Made by a program: the position numbers and the translations under genes | NCBI GenBank assembly: GCA_963846885.1 | Contig: CAWJXS010000003.1 | Location: 124,001-188,000, forward strand | Reading direction: 5' to 3' | Length of the DNA: 64,000 nucleotides | From: RPQJ01 sp963846885 | GTDB lineage: Bacteria; Pseudomonadota; Gammaproteobacteria; Steroidobacterales; Steroidobacteraceae | The notes under the pieces: generated by a model | The model's database searches: none | What the model saw: only the letters and a program-made list of their open reading frames with translations | Told to the model about the DNA's origin: nothing | Shown here: one piece after another, positions 43,851 through 52,270 of the stretch | Layout of the letters: each line of letters opens with the position of its first letter | Position numbering within the stretch: position 1 is the stretch's first letter

Positions 43851-46508
43851 ATGGCAGCATGTTCCACGGCGACCAGTGACGGTCGCCCGCGCTACTGGCG
43901 ACTCCTGATTCCGCTGCTCGGCTGTGCGGCCCTCGCGGCGTGCACGAGCAGCGATGGCGGCGGCTCCCCGAGCGTGGGCGGGGGCCAGTCACCCGATCCC
44001 GTCGTGCTCGACTTCCCGATCGCCTACGTCAAGCGTCCGGTGCCCGTGGGCGACGCACTGCTCGTGGATGCACGGGAACTGCTGCCGTTTACGCCTGGCG
44101 CCGACCTCTTCCTGCGTGACCGTGCCTCCCCCTCTTCCGCCGAGACGAATCTCACCGCCGCCCTGACGCAGGGCCGCGGCGACGTGCGCGACGTCGAACC
44201 CTCGTACGACGGCACCCGGCTGTTGTTTGCATTGCGCGAGCCGAACATCGTCGGCGCCGCGCCCGAGGACCAGCCGACCTGGGACATCTACGAGTACGAC
44301 CTGACGACGAAGCAGTTGCAACGGGTCTTCGCCTCCGACACCACCGCGCGCGAAGGCGACGACGTCGCGCCGCACTACCTGCCGGACGGACGCATCCTGT
44401 TCTCGTCGACGCGTCAGCGGCAGTCGAAGGCGATCCTGCTGGACGAGGGCAAACCGCAATTCGCCGCGCTCGACGAGAACGACAACGAACCGGCCTTCGT
44501 GCTGCACGTCATGAACGCCGACGGCAGCGGCATCCGGCAGGTGTCGTTCAACCAGAGCCACGATCTCGATCCGGCCGTGCTGCCGGACGGCCGCGTGGTG
44601 TTCAGCCGTTGGGACAACGCGCCCGGTCACGACGAGATCAGCCTCTATTCCATGCGCCCCGACGGCATGGACCTGCAACTGCTGTACGGCGCACGCAGCC
44701 ATGAAACCGGCACGGACGGCACGGACGTGCACTTCCTCGATCCGCGGCCCATGGCCAACGGCAAGTTGCTGGTGCGTTCGCAGCCCTTCGAAGCGCCCGA
44801 CCTCGGTGGCCAGCTGCTCGAGATCGATACCGCGAATTACGTGGAGAACACGCAGCCGACGCTGCCGAATCGTGGTGCGCTGAGCGGCCCCGCGCAGGTG
44901 GCTGCGACGATCAACGACGTGCGCACGGTCGCAGGCCCCTCCCCCGGCGGGCGGTACAACTCGGCGTTTCCGTTGCAGGACGGCACGGGCCGGCTCCTGC
45001 TGACCTGGACCCAGTGCCGCCTGCTCGAGTCGGCTGCCGGCGCGGCGCCACGCATCGTGCCGTGCACGGACGAACGACTCACGACCGGCGTGGCGGCCAC
45101 CGCGCCGCCGCTGTACGGCATCTGGATCTACGATCCGGCGCAGCGCACGCAGCTGCCGGTATCGAATCCGGTGGAAGGCACGCTGGTCACCGATGTGATT
45201 GCGCTGCAACCGCGCGCGCTGCCTCCTGTGCTCCTCGACCGGGTGGCGGGTGTGGATTTCAATGCCGACCTCGCCGCCGAGGGCGTCGGCATCGTCGACA
45301 TCCGCAGCGTCTACGACATCGCCGGCACCGACACGGCCCCGGGCGGCATTCCGGTGCTGCGGGATCCGGCCCGGACGGCCGCCGCCGCGCGGCCCGCACG
45401 TTTCGTGCGCGTAGAGAAGGCGGTCAGCATGCCCGACGACGACGTGCGCGATTTCGATCGCAGCGCGTTCGGCGTGACCAGCGCATTCGGGATGCGCGAG
45501 ATTCTCGGCTACGCGCCGGTCGAACCCGATGGTTCGGTGCGCATCAAGGTGCCTGCGGACGTCGCCTTCGCCCTGTCGGTGCTGGACGGCAACGGCCGCC
45601 GGATCGGCGATCGCCACAACAACTGGCTGCAGGTCCGCGCCGGCCAGGAACTGAAGTGCAACGGATGTCATACGGCGGTGCGTGAGGATTCGCATGGCCG
45701 CGACAACCTGTTTGCCGCTGCCAACACTGGCGCACCAGGCACCGGCGTGCCGTTCGCCAACACCAACCCCGCTTACTTCGCCGACTTCGGCGAGACCATG
45801 GCACAGGTCCGCGCGCGGATCAGCTGCCAGACCGATTGCGCCGACCTGCTGCCGGCCACCGCCATTCGCTACGCAGATATCTGGACCGATCCGGTGGCGG
45901 CCGGCCGCGCGCCGGATGCGCCCTTTGCGTACGACTACGTCGACCTCGACACGCCCGCGCCGACGACGGCCGATTGCGTCACCGGTTGGCGCAGCGGTTG
46001 CCGCATCACGATCCACTACGAGCGCCATGTGCACCCGTTGTGGAGCAAGCCCCGCATCACGCTGGACGCCGATGGCACGACGGTCCTGCGCAACGACACC
46101 TGCACGGCCTGCCATTCGCCGCAGGCGGCGGACGGCAGCACCCGCGTTCCGGCCGCGCAGCTGGACCTGTCCGATGGCCCGTCTCCGGACGTGCCCACGC
46201 AGTTCAACGCCTACCGCGAACTGCTCGCGACCGACGCCGAGCAGGAAGTCGTCAACGGTGCCCTGCAGGATCGGCTCGTGCAGACGGGCATCGACCCGGT
46301 GACCGGCCTGCCGCAGTTCTCCACCGTCCCGGTGCCCGCGTCGCTGCGGGCGGGACGTGCCAACAGCTCTGTGACGTTCTTCTCATTGTTCGCGCCCGGC
46401 GGCAGTCACGCGGGCTGGCTGACACCCGTGGAGTTGAAGCTCGTCTCGGAATGGACGGATATCGGTGCCCAATACTTCAACGACCCATTCGCGGCGCCGC
46501 TGAATTGA
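43851..46508 (+). CDS. HzsA-related lipoprotein with two CXXCH motifs and beta-propeller region
   Basis: An 885-residue protein with a lipobox (LLIPLLGCAALAACTSS). The N-terminal 400 residues have propeller-like repeats: LPDGRILFSSTRQRQ, VMNADGSGIRQVSFNQSHDLDPAVLPDGRVVFSRW. A segment CNGCHTAVREDSHGRD near residue 610 and CTACHSPQAADG near 760 are heme attachment sites. This order (propeller then CXXCH) resembles the hydrazine-synthase-alpha-related family that occurs outside anammox bacteria; that does not imply hydrazine chemistry. GAGG precedes the ATG; a longer in-frame extension to 42219 overlaps other genes and was rejected. First gene of the rightward operon. Confidence 0.72.
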   Translation: MAACSTATSDGRPRYWRLLIPLLGCAALAACTSSDGGGSPSVGGGQSPDPVVLDFPIAYVKRPVPVGDALLVDARELLPFTPGADLFLRDRASPSSAETNLTAALTQGRGDVRDVEPSYDGTRLLFALREPNIVGAAPEDQPTWDIYEYDLTTKQLQRVFASDTTAREGDDVAPHYLPDGRILFSSTRQRQSKAILLDEGKPQFAALDENDNEPAFVLHVMNADGSGIRQVSFNQSHDLDPAVLPDGRVVFSRWDNAPGHDEISLYSMRPDGMDLQLLYGARSHETGTDGTDVHFLDPRPMANGKLLVRSQPFEAPDLGGQLLEIDTANYVENTQPTLPNRGALSGPAQVAATINDVRTVAGPSPGGRYNSAFPLQDGTGRLLLTWTQCRLLESAAGAAPRIVPCTDERLTTGVAATAPPLYGIWIYDPAQRTQLPVSNPVEGTLVTDVIALQPRALPPVLLDRVAGVDFNADLAAEGVGIVDIRSVYDIAGTDTAPGGIPVLRDPARTAAAARPARFVRVEKAVSMPDDDVRDFDRSAFGVTSAFGMREILGYAPVEPDGSVRIKVPADVAFALSVLDGNGRRIGDRHNNWLQVRAGQELKCNGCHTAVREDSHGRDNLFAAANTGAPGTGVPFANTNPAYFADFGETMAQVRARISCQTDCADLLPATAIRYADIWTDPVAAGRAPDAPFAYDYVDLDTPAPTTADCVTGWRSGCRITIHYERHVHPLWSKPRITLDADGTTVLRNDTCTACHSPQAADGSTRVPAAQLDLSDGPSPDVPTQFNAYRELLATDAEQEVVNGALQDRLVQTGIDPVTGLPQFSTVPVPASLRAGRANSSVTFFSLFAPGGSHAGWLTPVELKLVSEWTDIGAQYFNDPFAAPLN

Positions 46509-47266
46509 ATCGAGTCACTGTCCGCTCACTGCTTGCCTGCTGCTTCGCACTGCTCGGTGCGGGCCACGGCGCGGCTGCGCTCGCCGCCAAGGCACCGCCA
46601 GCCAGGGTCGTAGTGCAGGATCCGTTCGTGGACCTGCGCAGCGGGCCGGGCCGCGGCTTTCCCGCCACGCTCTCCGTCGAGCGCAGCGCGTCGATCGAAC
46701 TGCTGCGCCAGCGCACGGACTGGATCAAGGTCCGCACCGAAGGCGGTCGCGAAGGCTGGGTGCATCGCTCACAGCTCGAACGAACGCTGACGCCGGGCGG
46801 CGCGCCCGTGCAGGTGGCAGGCCCGAAACCCGAGGCACGCACCGAACATCACTGGGAAGTCGGCCTGGCCACCGGCGATTTCGGCGGGGCCAACGTGGTT
46901 GCGGTCAACGGCGCCTACGCCCTGACCCCGCACCTGCACGTCCGCGCCGACGTGCAGCACCTGCTGGGCGACTATTCCAACGGCTGGCTCGGCACTGCCG
47001 GCATCGCGCACGTTTTCGCGCCGGAGTGGCGCGTGTCGCCTTTCATCGGCATCGGCGGCGGCGTGCTGACCATCTCGCCGAAGGCGACGCTGGTGCAGGC
47101 CGAAGACCGCACGGATTCCGTCGCTTACGCCGGGATCGGCGTGCGCGGCTTCCTGACCAATCGCTTCCTGCTCGCCGGGGAATATCGCAGCTACGTCGTG
47201 TTCACGAGTCGCGACGAGAACGAGGAGATCGACGAATGGACCGTGGGCTTCACGTACTTCTTCTGA
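46505..47266 (+). CDS. SH3-domain and outer-membrane beta-barrel protein
   Basis: A 253-residue exported protein starting at TTG 46505, overlapping the upstream stop codon by 4 bases (TTGA), which is unusual. A signal peptide ends near AALAAKA. A bacterial SH3-like segment follows: VVVQDPFVDLRSGPGRGFPATLSVERSASIELLRQRTDWIKVRTEGGREGWVHRSQLE. The rest is a small beta-barrel: HHWEVGLATGDFGGANVVAVNG through LAGEYRSYVVFTSRDENEEIDEWTVGFTYFF, ending in Phe-Phe. The SH3 part may bind peptidoglycan. Its 3' end overlaps the next gene by 31 bp. Confidence 0.75.
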   Translation: MNRVTVRSLLACCFALLGAGHGAAALAAKAPPARVVVQDPFVDLRSGPGRGFPATLSVERSASIELLRQRTDWIKVRTEGGREGWVHRSQLERTLTPGGAPVQVAGPKPEARTEHHWEVGLATGDFGGANVVAVNGAYALTPHLHVRADVQHLLGDYSNGWLGTAGIAHVFAPEWRVSPFIGIGGGVLTISPKATLVQAEDRTDSVAYAGIGVRGFLTNRFLLAGEYRSYVVFTSRDENEEIDEWTVGFTYFF

Positions 47267-47904
47267 CCACGCTCGCCGTGGCTGCCGCGCTGCCAGCCAC
47301 CGTGCTGGCGCAGGCTGCGGGCGAGCCGTCGGCCTTGCCCTCGCAGCAACCGCAGGTGGTCGAACCGGCGGTGCAGCGGCGTGACGTCGAACCCGCCGGC
47401 ATCGACACCGAGAACTTCGAGGCGGGCGCCTTCATCGGCACCATCAGCATCGAGGATTTCGGCTCGAGCCTGCTGTACGGCGCGCGCGCGGCCTACCACT
47501 TCACGGAAGACCTGTTCGCGGAAGCGACCATCGGTTCCTCCGAGGCCGGCCGGACCAGCTACGAGGACCTGAGCGGCGCCGCGGAACTGCTCACCGACAG
47601 CGAAAGGCGATTCACTTACTACGACCTGGCCCTGGGGTGGAACGTGCTGCCGGGCGAAGTCTTCCTCGGCGGCAAGCGCGCGATGCCAAGCGCCGTCTAC
47701 GTGACGCTCGGCGCGGGCAGCACGAACTTTGCCGGCGACGACCACTTCACCGTCGCGCTGGGCGCTGGGCTGCGCGTGCTGGCCAACGACTGGATCGCAG
47801 TGCACTTCGACGTGCGCAACCACATGTTCGACAGCGACCTGCTCGGCGAAAGCAAGCTCACGCAGAACCTGCAGGTCAACATGGGCGTCACCGCGTTCTT
47901 CTGA
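47236..47904 (+). CDS. Outer-membrane beta-barrel domain protein (myxobacterial-type)
   Basis: A 222-residue protein. The signal peptide is MDRGLHVLLLTTLAVAAALPATVLAQAAG. A Pro/Gln-rich linker follows, then VQRRDVEPAGIDTENFEAGAFIGTISIEDFGSSLLYGARAAYHFTEDLFAEATIGSSEAGR and further amphipathic strands ending NLQVNMGVTAFF. This is an eight-strand-type barrel of the kind annotated as outer membrane beta-barrel domain. Its start overlaps the upstream gene by 31 bp, the mark of tight coupling. TlpA follows after 9 bases. Confidence 0.75.
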   Translation: MDRGLHVLLLTTLAVAAALPATVLAQAAGEPSALPSQQPQVVEPAVQRRDVEPAGIDTENFEAGAFIGTISIEDFGSSLLYGARAAYHFTEDLFAEATIGSSEAGRTSYEDLSGAAELLTDSERRFTYYDLALGWNVLPGEVFLGGKRAMPSAVYVTLGAGSTNFAGDDHFTVALGAGLRVLANDWIAVHFDVRNHMFDSDLLGESKLTQNLQVNMGVTAFF

Positions 47905-47913
47905 GGAAACCGT

Positions 47914-48411
47914 ATGCCGATCCCACGTCGATTGCTTTTCGCATGCCTTGCCCTCGCCGCGTCCGGAATCGCGGCAGCCGCTGCAGTGCCGGGCTCCCCA
48001 GCCCCTGCGCTGGTGCTGCCTGCCCGCGACGGCGGCAAGGTCGACCTGGCCAGCCTCAAGGGCGAGGTCGTCATGATCAACTTCTGGGCCACGTGGTGCG
48101 GGCCCTGCCGGCAGGAGATGCCGCTGCTCGCACAACTGCACACGAAGTACGAACCGCTTGGGTTCACGCTGCTCGGCGTGAACGTCGAACCCGACAGCGC
48201 CGCAGCCGTCGACTGGTTGAAAGGCGTGCCGGTCGGCTTCCCCATCCTGTTCGACAGGGACAGCGCCGTGGCGGGGCGGTTCGGCGTCGAGGGCATGCCG
48301 AGCACGGTCTTCGTCGACCGCAATGGCCAGGTGCGTTACGTGCACCGCGGGTACAAGCCTGGTGACGAGGCGAAGTACGCCGACATGATTCGCAGCCTGG
48401 TGAAGGAATGA
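47914..48411 (+). CDS. TlpA-family thiol:disulfide reductase
   Basis: A 165-residue periplasmic protein with a signal peptide (LLFACLALAASGIAAAAA). The thioredoxin-like domain has the active site FWATWCGPCRQEM (Cys62 and Cys65) and the second motif GMPSTVFVDRNGQVR with the cis-Pro. It resembles TlpA/ResA proteins that keep apocytochrome or metal-center cysteines reduced, which fits the CXXCH proteins in this operon. It is a distant relative of the redoxin at 35254. Its stop overlaps the DUF4266 start by 4 bp (ATGA). Confidence 0.93.
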   Translation: MPIPRRLLFACLALAASGIAAAAAVPGSPAPALVLPARDGGKVDLASLKGEVVMINFWATWCGPCRQEMPLLAQLHTKYEPLGFTLLGVNVEPDSAAAVDWLKGVPVGFPILFDRDSAVAGRFGVEGMPSTVFVDRNGQVRYVHRGYKPGDEAKYADMIRSLVKE

Positions 48412-48644
48412 ACATGCGCGCGATGATCCGACTGGCCTGGGTGGCTTGCGCCGCGACGGGCGCGACCGGCTGCTCGAACGTCGAGCCCTGGGTGAAGCCG
48501 TACGAACGCCAGTACTTCGCCGACATCATCATGTCGGCCGAGCGCGATCCGGTGTCCGGGTCATACCTGAACCATGTGTTCGAGGCACGCGAAGGCGCAC
48601 GTGGCGCGAGCGGCAGCCACGGCGGCGGCTGCGGTTGCAACTGA
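48408..48644 (+). CDS. DUF4266 small lipoprotein
   Basis: A 78-residue protein with a lipobox-like ATGATGC site (Cys22), then NVEPWVKPYERQYFADIIMSAERDPVSGSYLNHVFEAREGARGAS and a C-terminal HGGGCGCN. The VEPWVKPYER segment is characteristic of DUF4266. The Cys-rich tail could bind a metal or form a disulfide. As in other genomes I recall, it directly precedes a DUF3570 gene, so the two probably function together at the outer membrane. Confidence 0.88.
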   Translation: MNMRAMIRLAWVACAATGATGCSNVEPWVKPYERQYFADIIMSAERDPVSGSYLNHVFEAREGARGASGSHGGGCGCN

Positions 48645-48660
48645 GCAAGCAGGCGTGCGC

Positions 48661-49800
48661 ATGACGAATCTGCCACAGCGACTCGGGTGGGCCGCAGCTG
48701 CCCTGGTGATGGCAGGCGCCGTCCAGGCAGCGGTGCTGCCTGACGATCGTGCCGACGTGCTCTACCACCGCTACGAAGGCGGCGGCGTGACGGTCGACGG
48801 GCCCTCGCTGCTGCTGCGCAAGAAATTTGCCGAGAAGTATTCCGTCTCCGCCAACTACTACATCGACATGGTGTCGAGCGCGTCGATCGACGTGATGACC
48901 ACCGCCAGCCCGTACACCGAGGAACGCACGCAGGGCAGCCTCGCGCTCGACACGCTCCACGGCAAGACGCAGTACAGCTTGAGCTACACGCTGAGCGACG
49001 AAAGCGACTACACCGCGAACACCGCGAGCCTCGACGTAAGCCATGACCTGTTCGGCGACCTGACGACGGTGTCGTTCGGCTTCAGCCAGGGCTGGGACGA
49101 AGTGCGCAAGAACGGCGACAACACCTTCGAGGAGACGGTCGACCGGCGCAACTACCGCTTCAGCCTGCAGCAGATCCTGACCCCGCAGCTGATGACCGGC
49201 CTCAACTACGAGGTGATCACGGACGAGGGGTTCCTCAACAACCCCTATCGCTCGGTGCGTTACCTGGACGATTCGAGCGCCCGCGGGTTCTCGTTCGAGC
49301 CCGAGGTGTACCCGAGCACGCGCACCAGCAACGCGATTGCGCTCAACGCCCGCTATTACCTGCCCTACCGCGCGGCCATCCACGGCGAGTACCGCTTCTA
49401 CACGGACACGTGGGGCATCGACGCCAACACGGCGTCGATCGGATACACGCACCCGTGGGGCAAGCGCTGGATCTTCGAGGCGGGCTATCGCTGGTACGAC
49501 CAGTCGTCAGCCGATTTCTACTCGGATCTGTTCCCGCGCGCGAATGCGCAGAACTTCCTGGCGCGCGACAAGGAACTGAGCACGTTCACGAGCCAGATGT
49601 TCAGCCTCGGCGCCACGTACGAGTTGCCGTCGCTCGGGTGGGACCGCATCCTCCGCTCCACCGTCAACCTGTATTACGACCACATCCAGTTCCGCTACGA
49701 CGACTTCCGCGACATTACCGCCGGCGGCGCGCCGGGCACCGAGGAACTCTACGGCTTCGACGCCAACGTGTTCCGGCTGTTCGTCTCGGGCTGGTTCTAA
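48661..49800 (+). CDS. DUF3570 outer-membrane barrel-like protein
   Basis: A 379-residue protein with a signal peptide (RLGWAAAALVMAGAVQAA). Then DRADVLYHRYEGGGVTVDGPSLLLRKKFAEKYSVSANYYIDMVSSASIDVMTTASPY is the family N terminus, and the rest is rich in alternating aromatic beta strands (YSLSYTLSDESDYTANTASLDVSHDLFG, HGEYRFYTDTWGIDANTASIGY), ending FVSGWF. It probably forms a large outer-membrane barrel. Last gene of the six-gene rightward operon; its stop overlaps the convergent ATP-grasp stop by 2-3 bp. Usual neighbour of DUF4266 and ApbE. Confidence 0.88.
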   Translation: MTNLPQRLGWAAAALVMAGAVQAAVLPDDRADVLYHRYEGGGVTVDGPSLLLRKKFAEKYSVSANYYIDMVSSASIDVMTTASPYTEERTQGSLALDTLHGKTQYSLSYTLSDESDYTANTASLDVSHDLFGDLTTVSFGFSQGWDEVRKNGDNTFEETVDRRNYRFSLQQILTPQLMTGLNYEVITDEGFLNNPYRSVRYLDDSSARGFSFEPEVYPSTRTSNAIALNARYYLPYRAAIHGEYRFYTDTWGIDANTASIGYTHPWGKRWIFEAGYRWYDQSSADFYSDLFPRANAQNFLARDKELSTFTSQMFSLGATYELPSLGWDRILRSTVNLYYDHIQFRYDDFRDITAGGAPGTEELYGFDANVFRLFVSGWF

Positions 49801-50729
49801 CTGCGACAGCGGGCCAGCAGCGCGCCCGCAAACCGTTCCGCGCTGCCGGGGGCATGCGCGAAAAAGACGGAAGGCTCCGTCATCTCGAGTTCCAGGATCA
49901 CCGGCAATCCGCGGTCGTCACGGATCATGTCGATGCGCGCGTAGAGCGGCGCGGCGAACGGGATCGCTGCGTAAGCCGCTGCCGCGAGCGCACGCTCATC
50001 GGCGCCCGGCTCGCGGGCGCGGATGTCCTCGGGCGCGAACAAGCCTGCCACCAGCCCCGCATCCAGCTGCAGCAACGGTCCCTTGCGGATCGCGTGACTC
50101 GCCTCGCCACCGAAATAGATGAGGGCCGTCTCGCCCTCGCGGTCGACGCTACCGAGGTAGGGCTGCAGCAGTGCGCTGCGCCGTTCGTCGTCGACGAGCC
50201 GCGACAGGTGGGCCAGCGCCTTGCCTGCCTCGATGCAGCGGTACCGGGCCGTGTCGCGCGAGCCCGCGCCGATGGCGGGCTTGATGACGAACTGGTCGAA
50301 CGCCACCGGATTTCCCGCCGACAGGGCCTCCGGCGCGCCGGTCAGAAAGTGTTGCAGGCACGACCGCGCATCGTCGCCGGGCTCGACGAAACGCGAAGGC
50401 ACGACTGGCACGCCTGCCCGGTGCAGGTGCACCAGGTAGTGCTTGTCGGTGTTCCAGTCCACGACCTCCGGCGGGTTCAGCAGCAGCGTCTGCTGCGCGC
50501 AGCGTCGCGTCCACGCGCGAAACTCCGCGATGTGGTCGACGTAATTCCAGGTGGAACGCAGCACGGCCAGGTCGAACTGCGACCAGTCGACTGCAGCATC
50601 GTCCCAGCAGGGCGTCGTGACCTGTGCTCCCGCCTGGCGCAGAGCAGCCACGAGCGGCGGCAGGTCTTCATCGAGCGTCAGCGCTGCGTGAGTGCTGACG
50701 AGCGCAACGTGCGGCGCGCGGTTCGGCAA
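49797..50729 (-). CDS. ATP-grasp domain enzyme
   Basis: A 310-residue cytoplasmic ligase. The TTG start at 50729 has GGAG 9 bases upstream. N-terminal DLAVLRSTWNYVDHIAEFRAWTRRC is the preATP-grasp hallmark of the cycloserine-ligase/RimK-like group. Then VVDWNTDKHYLVHLHRAGVPVVPSRFV and AFDQFVIKPAIGAGSRDTARYR supply ATP binding, and a late DMIRDDRGLPVILELEMTEPSVFF supplies the metal-binding Glu residues. Product unknown. First gene after pap in this operon (29-bp gap) and convergent with DUF3570. Confidence 0.8.
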   Translation of the reverse strand: MPNRAPHVALVSTHAALTLDEDLPPLVAALRQAGAQVTTPCWDDAAVDWSQFDLAVLRSTWNYVDHIAEFRAWTRRCAQQTLLLNPPEVVDWNTDKHYLVHLHRAGVPVVPSRFVEPGDDARSCLQHFLTGAPEALSAGNPVAFDQFVIKPAIGAGSRDTARYRCIEAGKALAHLSRLVDDERRSALLQPYLGSVDREGETALIYFGGEASHAIRKGPLLQLDAGLVAGLFAPEDIRAREPGADERALAAAAYAAIPFAAPLYARIDMIRDDRGLPVILELEMTEPSVFFAHAPGSAERFAGALLARCRS

Positions 50730-50758
50730 GGTCGTCTCCGGGAGGCGTGAGTGCCGGG

Positions 50759-52258
50759 TCAGTCGAGGGCGGTTTCGATGCGGTCGCAGAGCGTCCGCAG
50801 CACCGCGAGTCGCGCATGGCGCTTGTCGTCGGCGGGGATGATGGCCCACGGTGCGTGCGTCGTGTGGGTGCGGGCGACCATGTCCTGGGCTGCACGCTGA
50901 TAGGCGCTCCAGTGCTTGCGGTTGATCCAGTCCTCTTGATCGACCTTGAAGCGCTTGAGCGGATTGCGGTCGCGCTCGGCGAACCGTTCGAGCTGCTCCG
51001 TGCGGCTGACTGCGAGCCAGAACTTGACGACGATCACCTTGTGCTCGGCGAGCTGGCGCTCGAACTCGTTGATCTCCTCGTAGGCGCGCTGCCAGTCGGG
51101 CCCCTTCGCGAACGACCGCACGCGCTCGACCAGCACCCGCCCATACCAGCTGCGATCGAAAATCGTGTAGTTGCCGCGGGGCGGCAGGTGGAACCAGAAG
51201 CGCCACAGGTAGGGCCGGGCGAGCTCGTCGGCCGTGGGGGCCGAAATCGGGACGACGCGGATCTGTCGCGCATCGAGTGCCGCCGTGACGCGCCGGATCG
51301 CACCGCCTTTGCCCGCGGCGTCCATGCCTTCGAATGCAGCGACCACGGAATGGTGCGCGAACCGCTTGCGCCGTGACAGCAACGCGAGGCGACCCTGCAG
51401 CTGCTCGAGCTCGGCGTCGTACTCGTCATCGCTCGGTGCGTCGCCCGGCCGCTTCGTCACGAACGAAGCGCGACCGGCGGCGCCTGCGCGCAAGGCTTTA
51501 CCCGCGGTCTTCGCGGCCGGCGGGGGCGAATCCGCTTGCTGGATCGCCGCCAGCAGCGTGCGACCGACCGTGAGGGCCCGGTGCTGACGATCCGTGCCGT
51601 CGACGACATGCCACGGCGCCAGCGGCTGCTCGGTCGCAGCCAGCGTATGTTCGAACGCGCGCTCGACGAAGCGGTAATTGCGCGCCAGCCAGCGATCCTC
51701 GACCGTCACGCGCCAGCGCGTGGTCTTGTCCGCCTGCAGCTTGGCGATTCGCTTCTGCTGCGTCGCGGGCGCAACGTGCAGGTGGACTTTGCAGATCCTG
51801 ACGCCGTCGCGCACCAGCATCCGCTCCAACTGCACGACGCGCTCGACGGCCCGTCGCCGCTGCGCCGGCGTGGCCGCACTGCGTGAGGCGAGACCGGCTG
51901 CACCGCGCAGCAGGTCCTGGTACCAGCCGCCGTGCAGGACGGCTATGCGTCCCCTCTGGGGCATGAGGCGCCAGTAGCGCCAGAGCTGCGGGCGTTGCTG
52001 CTCGACGTCGTTCGGCGCGCCGAAGCCGTAGACAGTCGCGAACTTGGGATCGAGCCAGCCAAGCAGCTCGTTGGTGACCTCGCTGCGCCCTGCCGCCGGA
52101 ATGCCGGTGACGATCAGGATGACGGACGCTTTGCCCGCCTCGCGCAGCTTGAACTGGGCCTCGAGCAGCGCGTCCTGCAGTTGCGGCAGCGCGTGCTCGT
52201 ATTCGAGCCGCGTCAGGCGGCGGCCACTCAAGGCTTGATGCAGGCGGCGCGTCGCCAT
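50759..52258 (-). CDS. pap: Polyphosphate:AMP phosphotransferase
   Basis: A 499-residue two-domain PPK2 enzyme that phosphorylates AMP to ADP using polyphosphate. The N-terminal half has VTGIPAAGRSEVTNELLGWLD, a degenerate P-loop. The C-terminal half has AFEGMDAAGKGGAIRRVTAALD (Walker A type GMDAAGKGG) and NYTIFDRSWYGRVLVERVRSF (Walker B-lid region). This double arrangement is typical of the class II Pap. It lies between agmatine deiminase and the ATP-grasp gene, 12 bases after the former. Confidence 0.93.
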   Translation of the reverse strand: MATRRLHQALSGRRLTRLEYEHALPQLQDALLEAQFKLREAGKASVILIVTGIPAAGRSEVTNELLGWLDPKFATVYGFGAPNDVEQQRPQLWRYWRLMPQRGRIAVLHGGWYQDLLRGAAGLASRSAATPAQRRRAVERVVQLERMLVRDGVRICKVHLHVAPATQQKRIAKLQADKTTRWRVTVEDRWLARNYRFVERAFEHTLAATEQPLAPWHVVDGTDRQHRALTVGRTLLAAIQQADSPPPAAKTAGKALRAGAAGRASFVTKRPGDAPSDDEYDAELEQLQGRLALLSRRKRFAHHSVVAAFEGMDAAGKGGAIRRVTAALDARQIRVVPISAPTADELARPYLWRFWFHLPPRGNYTIFDRSWYGRVLVERVRSFAKGPDWQRAYEEINEFERQLAEHKVIVVKFWLAVSRTEQLERFAERDRNPLKRFKVDQEDWINRKHWSAYQRAAQDMVARTHTTHAPWAIIPADDKRHARLAVLRTLCDRIETALD

Positions 52259-52270
52259 GACTGGTGCGGC

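Noticed and set aside
43851..46508. Hydrazine synthase activity (anammox) for the HzsA-like protein
   Set aside because: Only the propeller-plus-CXXCH arrangement matches; other hydrazine synthase subunits are absent and many non-anammox bacteria carry such relatives.
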